Source: Pseudomonas sp.
GTDB taxonomy: Bacteria > Pseudomonadota > Gammaproteobacteria > Pseudomonadales > Pseudomonadaceae
Length of the DNA: 64,000 nucleotides
Direction: 5' to 3'
Assembly (NCBI RefSeq): GCF_030698175.1
Contig: NZ_JAUYNT010000015.1
Location: forward strand, 62,001 to 126,000
A program made the translations under genes and the position numbers. How positions within the stretch are numbered: position 1 is the stretch's first letter; each line of letters opens with the position of its first letter. Shown here in pieces: positions 36,712 to 45,191 of this stretch. The notes beneath the pieces are model-generated. The model saw nothing but the letters and a program-made list of their open reading frames with translations. It was not told where the DNA came from and searched no databases.

Positions 36712-37980
36712 ATGCCATTCGAAACCATCTCAGTTGTTGGCCTTGGCTATATCGGACTGCCAACCGCAGCAGTATTTGCTTCGCGCAAGAAGAAGGTGAT
36801 TGGTATCGATGTCAGCCAAAAAACCGTAGATACCATCAATCGCGGAGAAGTTCATATCGTCGAACCCGATCTGGATATGGTTGTACATGCAGTAGTAACC
36901 GAAGGCTACTTGCGCGCCACATTAAACCCTGAGCCTGCGGATGCATTTCTGATTGCCGTGCCTACACCGTTCAAAGGGGATCATGAGCCCGACCTCTCGT
37001 ATATCGAATCTGCGAGTAAGTCTATTGCGCCTGTCTTGAAGAGGGGGGATCTGGTCATCCTTGAATCTACTTCACCAGTCGGTGCAACCGAGCAGATGGC
37101 CGCCTGGTTGGCGGAGGCCCGCCCAGACCTGACCTTTCCGCAGTCCCATGGCGAAGAGTCCGACATCCGCGTGGCCCACTGCCCCGAGCGAGTTTTGCCA
37201 GGTCATGTACTGCGGGAGTTGGTGCAGAATGACCGCGTGATTGGTGGCATGACATCCAAGTGCTCTGAGCTGGCGGTGAAACTCTATAAAACCTTCGTTG
37301 AAGGCGAGTGCGTCATTACCAATGCCCGTACCGCAGAAATGTGCAAACTGACCGAAAACAGCTTTCGTGACGTTAATATTGCCTTTGCCAATGAGTTGTC
37401 GATTATCTGCGACAAGCTCGATATCAATGTCTGGGAATTGATTCGGTTGGCCAACCGTCATCCCCGGGTGAACATCCTACAACCTGGCCCAGGTGTGGGG
37501 GGGCACTGCATCGCCGTAGACCCTTGGTTTATCGTCAGTCAGACACCGGAGCAGGCACGACTGATTCGCACGGCCCGTGAGGTGAACGACAGTAAGCCTG
37601 AATGGGTAATCGAGAAGGTTAAGTTGGCTGTTGCAGATTTTCTCTTGGCCAATCCTGATAAGACAGCAAAAGATGTAACCATCGCTTGTTTTGGATTGGC
37701 TTTTAAACCAGATATTGACGATTTACGTGAGAGTCCAGCAGTAGCAATAGCTAAGAAAATTGCTCTGCTTTATCCATGTTCTGTTTTAGCTGTTGAGCCA
37801 AATATTAAAGAGCTTCCAGTTGGTTTGGAGGCGTGTTTTGCTCTTAAGACTGTTGAGCAGGCTTTATTTGAGGCGGACTTGTTGTTGCTGCTTGTTGATC
37901 ATGAAGAGTTTAGAGCTATTCCGAGTGATAGATTGTCTAGTCGTATATTTATTGATACTCGTGGAATTTGGGGTTTTTGA
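36712..37980 (+). CDS. wecC: UDP-N-acetyl-D-mannosamine dehydrogenase
   Basis: 422 aa. The NAD site is SVVGLGYIGLPTAAVFA. HCPERVLPGHV, the central LTENSFRDVNIAFANE and the catalytic-Cys segment GPGVGGHCIAVDPWF follow; the C-terminal domain closes with DTRGIWGF. It oxidises UDP-ManNAc to UDP-ManNAcA. The last 100 codons (from about 37660) fall to about 40% G+C by hand count of 37681-37980, against about 60% just before, while the protein stays intact. I read this as a recombination border inside the gene. A run of seven G (37497-37503) codes for GVGG. Confidence 0.95.
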   Translation: MPFETISVVGLGYIGLPTAAVFASRKKKVIGIDVSQKTVDTINRGEVHIVEPDLDMVVHAVVTEGYLRATLNPEPADAFLIAVPTPFKGDHEPDLSYIESASKSIAPVLKRGDLVILESTSPVGATEQMAAWLAEARPDLTFPQSHGEESDIRVAHCPERVLPGHVLRELVQNDRVIGGMTSKCSELAVKLYKTFVEGECVITNARTAEMCKLTENSFRDVNIAFANELSIICDKLDINVWELIRLANRHPRVNILQPGPGVGGHCIAVDPWFIVSQTPEQARLIRTAREVNDSKPEWVIEKVKLAVADFLLANPDKTAKDVTIACFGLAFKPDIDDLRESPAVAIAKKIALLYPCSVLAVEPNIKELPVGLEACFALKTVEQALFEADLLLLLVDHEEFRAIPSDRLSSRIFIDTRGIWGF

Positions 37981-38040
37981 CTTGCTCGTGTCAAAAGTAC
38001 ATGTCGTGAGCTCTTTAGATTTTGATAAGGTTTTATTGGT

Positions 38041-39267
38041 TTGAATAGGGCTGAGTCGATGCAGGCGGGTGGCGAGTTTTCTTTGCGCGAAAGGTATATA
38101 GGTGAGGTGTTGATTTTTTTACTTTTCTTCTCTATGGCCTGCCTGCCTTTTGTCCCTCAAGAACTTGGATTCAGTATTATATTTTTTGTGCTTGCATATA
38201 TGGGGGGGGGGTTATTTTGGCTGTATGCGGCCTCTCGATATAAGATTATAACTTTGAAAGGTTGTGTTTTCTTCGCTTTTTTTTGTGTTGTTATGTCGCT
38301 GAATTGTTGGAAAGCTATTTCTGAAGGAGTCGGAGTTGAGGGTTGGCTAAGGTCTTTTGTTCCAATGGCCTTTTTCTTGTCATCCTTGTTCTTGTATTTC
38401 TATGTAAGGATGCTCGGCGCTCATGCGATTTTTTTATTTTTGCTAATCGCATGTTTTGTTTATTGTATGAAATTACTTGTGCTTGATTTTGATTCGATAG
38501 TTAGCGTTTTTTCTATTGGCGGTCGTCTTAGTTATTATTCGCTAGATGTGGTTGTCCCTTTTCCTTATTTGGGTGTGATGATTGCTATTTTATTACCTGG
38601 TATTTTATTGTGTTTGCGGATATTTTTGTTTTTGTTTTTTTTGTTTTTCGTTTTTATTGTCGGTTATAAGTCGCAAGTTGTGTTTCTGGTGTTTTTTCTT
38701 GTCATGCATTGTTTGACGTTTTTTTATGGGCTTAAACGGCTAGCTATTGTTTTTCTAGGTGCTGCGGCTGTACTTTTCATTTGTCTTGGCATGCAGGACT
38801 ACTTGGTTGAACGTCTAGCTAGCATCGGTGGAGGCGGTGATCAGGTTCGGCTGTTGGAGATTAAATATGCGTGGTCTTTATTTTTAGAGTCTCCAGTATT
38901 GGGTGCGGGATTAGGTACTTCAATTCCTTTGATTGAAACTCGCCCGGATTATTATAAGCTTCAACATTTGTGGGTGTCTGATTCTGTTTCTTATATCCAT
39001 AATTTTTTCTTTTACTTATTAATGACGGGAGGGGGCGCTTTCTTGTTGTTTTTTTCTATTTTCTCATTGTGGGGTGGGGTTTTTCGTATAAGAAGTTACT
39101 TTTCAGAAAATGTATATGTACGGCTTGCTGCGTGGACTAGTGCGGGGCTAATAGTGTTTTGGCTTACTTCGGCCTCGTTTAAGCAGATGCAGACGGTTAT
39201 TATTTTGTGCGTCCTTTTTTCTGTGTCCGCACTATTGTTAAACAAAGGATCTGAGTGTGAGCAGTAA
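38041..39267 (+). CDS. wzy: Predicted O-antigen polymerase Wzy, with an internal G10 tract
   Basis: 408 aa from TTG; ATG 38059 is an equally possible start. It has ten or more hydrophobic spans and a large loop with GAGLGTSIPLIETR and SYIHNFFFYLLMTGGG, the pattern of the Wzy_C polymerase/ligase family. Its place between sugar genes, beside a flippase-like gene and under a Wzz, favours polymerase over ligase. The gene is very AT-rich with T-runs, unlike the housekeeping genes. Ten G at 38202-38211 code for codons 54-57 (Met-Gly-Gly-Gly), so a one-base slip would stop Wzy early. The gene is in frame as sequenced. Confidence 0.75.
   Translation: MNRAESMQAGGEFSLRERYIGEVLIFLLFFSMACLPFVPQELGFSIIFFVLAYMGGGLFWLYAASRYKIITLKGCVFFAFFCVVMSLNCWKAISEGVGVEGWLRSFVPMAFFLSSLFLYFYVRMLGAHAIFLFLLIACFVYCMKLLVLDFDSIVSVFSIGGRLSYYSLDVVVPFPYLGVMIAILLPGILLCLRIFLFLFFLFFVFIVGYKSQVVFLVFFLVMHCLTFFYGLKRLAIVFLGAAAVLFICLGMQDYLVERLASIGGGGDQVRLLEIKYAWSLFLESPVLGAGLGTSIPLIETRPDYYKLQHLWVSDSVSYIHNFFFYLLMTGGGAFLLFFSIFSLWGGVFRIRSYFSENVYVRLAAWTSAGLIVFWLTSASFKQMQTVIILCVLFSVSALLLNKGSECEQ
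38202..38211 (+). repeat. Homopolymer run of ten G inside wzy
   Basis: The third base of an ATG codon plus three GGG codons gives an uninterrupted G10. Such tracts are hypermutable by slipped-strand mispairing. Confidence 0.97.
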
Positions 39268-40381
39268 GGCTATTCTATGGGGTGGTGGATATCAGGCGAT
39301 TAATTTAATTTTACTCGTTGTTCAAGGTTTAGTACTTCCAGGTTTTTTAGGGCTTGATCTGTATGGTGAAGGACTTCTAGTTTCATTGCCAATTATGCTT
39401 TTTGGTGGGGTCTGGGAGCCGATAGTTCATCGCTTCTATATTGAAGGTGAGGGGCTGGGGCGTAATATATGGTTTGGTTTTTTTGCTGTTTTTTTTATCT
39501 TATATGGCGGTTATGTTTTTTTCAGTGATTTACACGACGCATGGATAGTATTTTGGGTTGGTGTGATTTTTGCCGTTGAATACATGATTTCTATTTTTAC
39601 TATAACAAAAATGCAAAAAGCTGGGCAGGTTGTTTTTTTGGCTTCCGTTGCGCTGATTGGATTGCTTGTTTCTTGTTTTGTTTTTTTGCTTCCTGTTTCT
39701 GGCTTTACAGTGATTGTTTTTTTCTTTCTGTATTTTTTCCCGGTATTTGTATTTGGGATGATAGCTTTTAGAGGCGATTTGTTTAGTTTTGCTAATGGTG
39801 TTGTTTTCGGTGCTTTTTTAAATGGTGCACTCGATGCTCTTTCTACGCGATTATTTTACTTGGTGATCAATAATTTTTATGTGCTATTCGTTGGGGTTTT
39901 TTATGGGGCCTCAAAGGCGGCGATTATTAAAATAGTTATTTCTGTTTGTTCGGCGTTTAGATTTTCAAGTCCTTATACAATTGGATATTTTTACTCGTTG
40001 GCTTTTGGTAGAGGGTTGTTCGGTACTTTGAGAATTTCCTTGGTGCCTTTGTTGTGCTTTGCTGTTTCAGTTTTTATTGCTGTATCTTTAAGTTGGTTGG
40101 TTGATGGTGTTGGTGCTTCTTATTTTTCAGGTGACTACTTTCAAATAAAAAATTCGTTTGCCTCCATGGCGTGGGGAGTTCCTTTCTATTTGTGGGCACC
40201 GTACTTGACAATTGTTTTTTCTAGGGGGCTTGGTTTTAAATTGATATTTTTAATATCATTTGCTGCATTTTTGATAGGTTTTTTTCTTGGCGTGGGGGAG
40301 GGGGGTATGTTTGTTTTTGCTTGCGTCTCTTACTGTCTGCTTCTGCTTTTGCTCGGTTTTTATTGGAGGGTTTTTAGGTGA
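39257..40381 (+). CDS. wzx: Polysaccharide flippase-like membrane protein (Wzx)
   Basis: 374 aa from GTG after AAAGGATCTGAGT, overlapping wzy by 11 bases. It is almost entirely hydrophobic with about ten to eleven spans. The start SSKAILWGGGYQAINLILLV is like Wzx/MATE proteins, and the C-terminal lobe has SFASMAWGVPFYLWAPYLTIV. It would flip undecaprenyl-linked O-units. It is shorter than most Wzx (usually 400-plus residues, 12 spans) and poorly conserved, so the call rests on topology and on the absence of any other flippase candidate in the locus. Low G+C. Confidence 0.65.
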   Translation: MSSKAILWGGGYQAINLILLVVQGLVLPGFLGLDLYGEGLLVSLPIMLFGGVWEPIVHRFYIEGEGLGRNIWFGFFAVFFILYGGYVFFSDLHDAWIVFWVGVIFAVEYMISIFTITKMQKAGQVVFLASVALIGLLVSCFVFLLPVSGFTVIVFFFLYFFPVFVFGMIAFRGDLFSFANGVVFGAFLNGALDALSTRLFYLVINNFYVLFVGVFYGASKAAIIKIVISVCSAFRFSSPYTIGYFYSLAFGRGLFGTLRISLVPLLCFAVSVFIAVSLSWLVDGVGASYFSGDYFQIKNSFASMAWGVPFYLWAPYLTIVFSRGLGFKLIFLISFAAFLIGFFLGVGEGGMFVFACVSYCLLLLLLGFYWRVFR

Positions 40382-40833
40382 ATGCAATTAAATTATATCG
40401 CATTGCTAGGTTTTTTCATGAGAAAAAAATCCCTTTAGTTCCGAAGATAATTAAAGGGGTTATTTTTGTTTTGTATAATTCTGTTGTTCCTTACACGTCG
40501 ATAATTGGTCGTGACACTAAGTTTGCGTACGGTGGAATTGGAGTTGTTTTACATGGTAAATGTGTTATTGGTAATCGGGTTGTTATTGGTCAGGGCGTGA
40601 CAGTAGGGCGGAAGCTTGATCCTGAAGGTGTGCCATTAATTGGTGATGATGTTTATATTTCTGCTGGTTCTAGAGTTTTAGGTGGGGTGACTGTCGGAAG
40701 TAATGTAATTATAGGTGCTAACTCTGTTGTTATCTCGGATGTTCCGCCCAATTGTATAGTTGCTGGTGCGCCAGCAAAGATTGTAAGAATGGTCGACGTG
40801 TCAATTTATGAACTTTTAAAAAATATATATTGA
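40378..40833 (+). CDS. Serine acetyltransferase-like O-acetyltransferase (left-handed beta helix)
   Basis: 151 aa from GTG overlapping the wzx stop. The hexapeptide repeats VIGNRVVIGQGVTVGR and GVTVGSNVIIGANSVVISD form a left-handed beta helix. PPNCIVAGAPAKIVR is the conserved C-terminal cap of CysE-type enzymes. Without the N-terminal helical domain of true CysE it is more likely a sugar O-acetyltransferase decorating the O-unit. It closes the low-GC block with wzy and wzx. The substrate cannot be told from sequence. Confidence 0.78.
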   Translation: MNAIKLYRIARFFHEKKIPLVPKIIKGVIFVLYNSVVPYTSIIGRDTKFAYGGIGVVLHGKCVIGNRVVIGQGVTVGRKLDPEGVPLIGDDVYISAGSRVLGGVTVGSNVIIGANSVVISDVPPNCIVAGAPAKIVRMVDVSIYELLKNIY

Positions 40834-40860
40834 TTGGTCATTCTTAAGGTTGGTTTTGTT

Positions 40861-42684
40861 TTGTTAAATATAAGTACAGCTCTAGCATTGGGGTTCCAAA
40901 ATCTAGCTCGAGTTGCGTCTTATCGATTAGGCGTCAAAACGGGCTTGAATTCGGTTCGTCGTTTGCGGGCCAGCACTCCGTCGGGGCCATTCTTTGTTCG
41001 CATTGAGCTGGGTGCTACCGACTTGCCGCCGGTGCAGAACTGGCAGCACACTGGGCTTTTTTTCAGTCGCTGGAAATGTGCCGTGGTGGCTGCTGCGCCT
41101 GATTGGCACAGCAATCCACTCACAGGAACCCGTGTCGCCGCGCCGGAGCGTGACTGGTGGCTAATCCCAGACTTCGATCCTAACGTTGGTGATATCAAAC
41201 CGATCTGGGAAGCCTCGCGCTTCGACTGGGTTTTGGCCTTTGCTCAGCGGGCTCGCGAGGGTGACGGCGAGTCGTTGGTGCGTTTGAATAATTGGCTGAT
41301 TGACTGGTGCTCACATAATTCACCCTATAAAGGGCCGAACTGGAAGTGTGGCCAGGAAGCCTCCATTCGGGTGATGCATTTGTCCATGGCTGCACTGCTT
41401 TTGGGGCAGATCAAAGCGCCAGCAACGGGCTTGTTGGAGCTGGTGCGACTGCATCTGCAGCGTATTGCTCCGACGCTCAGCTATGCCATGGCGCAGGACA
41501 ATAACCATGGCACTTCGGAAGCGGCTGCCTTGTTTATCGGTGGCAGTTGGTTGTTGTCCCAGGGCATGGTTGATGGTAGGCGGTGGCAGCGGCTTGGCCG
41601 CAAATGGCTGGAAAACCGCGCAGCCCGCTTGATCGAGAAAGACGGTAGTTTCAGTCAGTATTCATTGAGCTATCACCGGGTCATGCTGGACACCTTCTGC
41701 ATGGTTGAGGTGTGGCGGCGCAATCTGGTATTGCCGCGTTTTTCTGCGCGCTGGTATGAGCGTTCCCTTGCGGCCACCCATTGGCTGCACAGCATGGTCA
41801 GTTGGGAAACTGGTGATGCTCCCAATCTTGGTGCCAATGATGGGGCGCGGCTGCTGCAACTGACCGATACTGACTATCGTGATTTTCGGCCTTCCGTGCA
41901 GTTGGCCATGGCGGTGTTTGCCGATGCACGCGCTTATGCCGAAGAGGGTTCGTGGAATCTGCCTTTGAAGTGGCTAGGTTTGGAGCTACCGAAAACGGTT
42001 GTCGAGCAGGCGGCTAGTCAGGTGTTCGACGACGGTGGCTTCGCTGTGCTGCGTAGCGGATCAGCCATGGCCATGTTGCGTTATCCGCGCTTTCGTTTTC
42101 GCCCCAGTCAGGCCGATGCTCTGCATATCGACCTGTGGCGTGATGGTCGCAATTTGCTGCGTGATGCCGGTACTTACAGTTACAACACCGATGCTCAGTG
42201 GCTGGACTACTTCCCGGGGACGGTCAGTCATAACACCGTGCAGTTCGATGAGCGTGACCAGATGCCTCGTCTAAGTCGCTTCCTATTTGGTGACTGGCTG
42301 AAAACTTCGTACATCGAACCTTTATGTGAGCACGCCGATACGACAACGTTTGCAGCTGGTTATCGAGATGGGCGTAAAGCTCGTCATCAGCGTCATGTTC
42401 GTTTGGGTGCTAGTGCTCTGCAGGTGGTGGATCAGGTCGAGGGCTTTAAGTACAAGGCGGTTCTGCGCTGGCGGCTTGAGCCTGGTCAGTGGCGAATCAA
42501 AGGCAATAGCCTGAGCAATGGGGTTCATGTGCTGCAAGTTCAGGCAAATATGCCAATTATGCGCTTCGAGCTTATTGAGGGTTGGGAGTCGCGTTATTAT
42601 CTAGAGAAAAAACCAGTACCTGTTCTGGAGGTTGAAGTCCATCAATCAGGGACGCTAACAACGGAGTATTGCTGGGTCTCATGA
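40861..42684 (+). CDS. Heparinase II/III-family protein of the O-antigen locus
   Basis: About 607 aa from TTG 40861 (TAAGG about ten bases upstream); the frame stays open to TTG 40834. The helical N-terminal domain has NLARVASYRLGVKTGLN, QEASIRVMHLSMAALL and AQDNNHGTSEAAALFIGG. The beta-rich C-terminal part has ADALHIDLWRDGRNLLRDAG and SHNTVQFDERDQM, typical of heparinase II/III-like lyases. No convincing signal peptide is visible. Family members cleave or bind uronic acid-containing polymers; here the likely partner is the ManNAcA-containing glycan (inference). The first 25 codons are AT-rich like the upstream block, the rest GC-rich. Confidence 0.8.
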   Translation: MLNISTALALGFQNLARVASYRLGVKTGLNSVRRLRASTPSGPFFVRIELGATDLPPVQNWQHTGLFFSRWKCAVVAAAPDWHSNPLTGTRVAAPERDWWLIPDFDPNVGDIKPIWEASRFDWVLAFAQRAREGDGESLVRLNNWLIDWCSHNSPYKGPNWKCGQEASIRVMHLSMAALLLGQIKAPATGLLELVRLHLQRIAPTLSYAMAQDNNHGTSEAAALFIGGSWLLSQGMVDGRRWQRLGRKWLENRAARLIEKDGSFSQYSLSYHRVMLDTFCMVEVWRRNLVLPRFSARWYERSLAATHWLHSMVSWETGDAPNLGANDGARLLQLTDTDYRDFRPSVQLAMAVFADARAYAEEGSWNLPLKWLGLELPKTVVEQAASQVFDDGGFAVLRSGSAMAMLRYPRFRFRPSQADALHIDLWRDGRNLLRDAGTYSYNTDAQWLDYFPGTVSHNTVQFDERDQMPRLSRFLFGDWLKTSYIEPLCEHADTTTFAAGYRDGRKARHQRHVRLGASALQVVDQVEGFKYKAVLRWRLEPGQWRIKGNSLSNGVHVLQVQANMPIMRFELIEGWESRYYLEKKPVPVLEVEVHQSGTLTTEYCWVS

Positions 42685-43898
42685 ACATTCTTTATTTTCA
42701 TCAACACTTCTCGACCCCTCAAGGCGCTGTCGGCATCCGCTCCTACGAAATGGCTTGTCGTCTAGTGGCTCGCGGGCATCAGGTCACCATGGTCTGTGGG
42801 AGTTATGGGGGCGGGGAGACGGGGCTGGCCTTGCCTTTTGTCAACGGTCGTCGACGCGGTAGGGTCGATGGTATTAATGTCATCGAGTTCGATCTTGCTT
42901 ACTCCAATACCGACGGTTTCGTGAAGCGGGCGTTGACCTTCGCAAAATTTGCCTTGCGCAGTATCGGGCTGGCAATGACTGAGCGTTATGATCTGCTCTT
43001 CGCTACCACTACGCCGCTGACGGCTGGTATTCCTGGCATTTTTTCGCGGTGGCTACGCGGTAAGCCTTTTGTTTTTGAGGTGCGTGATTTGTGGCCTGAG
43101 TTGCCTAAAGCCATGGGCGTAATTCGCAATCCGCTGGTACTGGGGGCGATGTCGGTGCTGGAGTGGGCTAGTTACAGGTCTGCACACCGGCTGATTGGTC
43201 TATCGCCGGGTATTGTCGACGGCATAGCTCATCGTGGTGTTGCCCTCGAGCGAATTGCGTTAGTGCCTAATGGCTGCGACCTGAGTATTTTTGCCGCTGA
43301 AGTTGAGCCTTGGCGACCCGAACAGATCAAGTCCGATGATCTTCTTGCGGTGTTTGCCGGTACTCATGGAGTGGCCAATGGTTTGGACTCCCTGCTTGAT
43401 GCAGCAGCGGAACTGAAGCGCCGCAATCGTAGTGACATCAAACTGCTGCTGATCGGTGACGGGAAACTCAAACCGGCTTTACAGGCGCGTGCGCTACGCG
43501 AAGGGCTGGATAATGTGATCTTTCATGAGCCTGTAAATAAGGCTCGCCTCGCTGGTCTGATGGCTAGCACTGATGTTGGGCTGCAGTTGCTTGCCAATAT
43601 CCCTGCTTTTTATTTTGGCACCTCACCGAACAAATTTTTCGATTACATAGCCGCCGGCGTGCCGGTACTGAACAATTATCCCGGCTGGTTGGCTGGGATA
43701 ATTCGTGACAATCAATGCGGGTTTTCCGTTGAGCCTGAGAGCGCATCAGCTTTTGCTGATGCTTTGGAGCTGGCTGCTAGCGATAGAACTGCACTAAAGC
43801 AGATGGGCTGGCGAGCCACTGAGCTTGCTAAGCGCGAGTTCAGTCGCGAGTTGCTGGCCAATCGCTTTGTTGACTGGCTTGAGGGGACAAGGTCGTGA
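42681..43898 (+). CDS. Glycosyltransferase family 4, WbuB-like
   Basis: 405 aa from the ATG that overlaps the heparinase gene stop (ATGA). The acceptor side has NILYFHQHFSTPQGAVGIRSYE and FEVRDLWPELPKAMG. The donor side has VPNGCDLSIFAAE, FAGTHGVANGLDSLL and FYFGTSPNKFFDYIAAGVPV. These match the WbuB/WbpH-like GT4 group that adds amino sugars to lipid-linked O-units. It is the only ordinary glycosyltransferase I find in the locus, so it probably makes the linkage after the priming sugar; donor specificity is not readable. Confidence 0.87.
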   Translation: MNILYFHQHFSTPQGAVGIRSYEMACRLVARGHQVTMVCGSYGGGETGLALPFVNGRRRGRVDGINVIEFDLAYSNTDGFVKRALTFAKFALRSIGLAMTERYDLLFATTTPLTAGIPGIFSRWLRGKPFVFEVRDLWPELPKAMGVIRNPLVLGAMSVLEWASYRSAHRLIGLSPGIVDGIAHRGVALERIALVPNGCDLSIFAAEVEPWRPEQIKSDDLLAVFAGTHGVANGLDSLLDAAAELKRRNRSDIKLLLIGDGKLKPALQARALREGLDNVIFHEPVNKARLAGLMASTDVGLQLLANIPAFYFGTSPNKFFDYIAAGVPVLNNYPGWLAGIIRDNQCGFSVEPESASAFADALELAASDRTALKQMGWRATELAKREFSRELLANRFVDWLEGTRS

Positions 43899-44491
43899 TC
43901 AAGCGCCTTTTCGATATCTTTGCCTCTGCCTGTGGCCTGCTACTGCTATCCCCGGTTATTGCGATAGTTGCTTGGCAGATTCGCTGCAAACTAGGCTCGC
44001 CAGTGCTGTTCCGCCAGGTGCGTCCTGGCCTAAATGGTAAACCGTTCGAGATGATCAAGTTCCGCACCATGCGTGATGCGCTGGACGCTAAGGGCAATCT
44101 GCTGCCTGATTCTGAGCGTATGACGCCATTCGGTAGTTTTTTGCGTTCAAGCAGCCTTGATGAGCTGCCAGAGCTGTGGAACGTGCTCAAGGGCGATATG
44201 AGTCTGGTTGGTCCACGCCCGCTACTGATTGAGTATTTGCCGCTTTACAGCGCTGAACAATATCGCCGCCATGAGGTTCGACCTGGTGTTACCGGTTGGG
44301 CTCAAATTAATGGTCGCAATGCGCTGGGGTGGGATGAAAAATTCAAGCTGGATGTTTGGTACGTGGAAAACCGTTCGCTGTGGCTGGATTTTAAAATCAT
44401 CTTGCTGACCATCAAGAAGGTGGTAATGCGTGATGACATCAGTGCCGAGGGTGAGGCGACCATGACGAAGTTTACCGGGAGCGGGTCGTGA
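43895..44491 (+). CDS. PglC-type initiating sugar phosphate transferase
   Basis: 198 aa from GTG overlapping the previous stop. It is a small monotopic phosphoglycosyltransferase. The N-terminal re-entrant helix is KRLFDIFASACGLLLLSP, followed by RQVRPGLNGKPFEMIKFRTM, the catalytic Asp-Glu in LDELPELWNVLKGDM, and SLVGPRPLL. The end is VTGWAQINGRNALGW. It transfers a sugar-1-phosphate to undecaprenyl phosphate. With the PglD- and PglE-like genes after it, the likely sugar is diNAc-bacillosamine (QuiNAc4NAc). A second, unrelated initiating enzyme (WbpL) is encoded 4 kb downstream. Confidence 0.87.
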   Translation: MIKRLFDIFASACGLLLLSPVIAIVAWQIRCKLGSPVLFRQVRPGLNGKPFEMIKFRTMRDALDAKGNLLPDSERMTPFGSFLRSSSLDELPELWNVLKGDMSLVGPRPLLIEYLPLYSAEQYRRHEVRPGVTGWAQINGRNALGWDEKFKLDVWYVENRSLWLDFKIILLTIKKVVMRDDISAEGEATMTKFTGSGS

Positions 44492-45108
44492 AAAAACTGG
44501 CCATTCTCGGTGCTAGCGGGCACGGCAAGGTGGTGGCTGATACTGCCGAGTGTTGTGGTTGGCACTCTATTGAATTCTTCGATGATGCCTGGCCTGTGCG
44601 CCAAGACAATGGAGTTTGGTCAATAGTGGGTGATACCACCGCCTTGCTCGCATGCCTGCCTGAATATGCAGGGGTGATCGTGGCCATCGGCGATAACCGC
44701 ATCCGCCAATCAAAGCTGGCCGAGCTGCAGGCAGAAGATGCAGAGTTAATAACGCTGTTGCATCCGGCTGCGACGGTCAGTCGTTATGCGTGTATTGGTG
44801 TTGGCTCAGTAGTGTTTGCCGGTGTAGTCGTGAATGCGGATGCAAGTGTTGGCTTAGGCGCCATTCTCAATACCGGCTGCAGCATTGATCACGATTGTGT
44901 GTTGGGTGATGCAGTGCATGTAAGCCCTGGCGCGCGACTTGCTGGCGGAGTACGTGTTGGTGACCTGAGCTGGATTGGTATCGGTGCGAGCGTGCGCCAA
45001 TTGCTGCAGATCGGCTCTCGAGTGGTAGTCGGCGCCGGCGCCGCAGTAGTCTGTAATATTGCTGATAATGCAACTGTGGCGGGCGTTCCTGCACGAGTTG
45101 CGCGCTGA
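44488..45108 (+). CDS. PglD-like sugar N-acetyltransferase
   Basis: 206 aa from GTG overlapping the previous stop (GTGA). The N-terminal Rossmann-like half starts KKLAILGASGHGKVVADTAE, and the left-handed beta helix includes LGAILNTGCSIDHDCVLGDAVHVSPGARLAG (in parts). The His in SIDHD corresponds to the catalytic base of PglD/NeuD enzymes. These acetylate the 4-amino group of UDP-4-amino sugars. The flanking PglC-type transferase and DegT aminotransferase genes complete the UDP-diNAc-bacillosamine set. An AT-rich gap of 83 bases follows. Confidence 0.85.
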   Translation: MKKLAILGASGHGKVVADTAECCGWHSIEFFDDAWPVRQDNGVWSIVGDTTALLACLPEYAGVIVAIGDNRIRQSKLAELQAEDAELITLLHPAATVSRYACIGVGSVVFAGVVVNADASVGLGAILNTGCSIDHDCVLGDAVHVSPGARLAGGVRVGDLSWIGIGASVRQLLQIGSRVVVGAGAAVVCNIADNATVAGVPARVAR

Positions 45109-45191
45109 TTTTATAATTGGCTCGCCCCCACTTTGTCACTGCGAGCTTTTTTATTGTCGTTTTCTAGCTCAAGCCTTTAGGTGTAACCATA

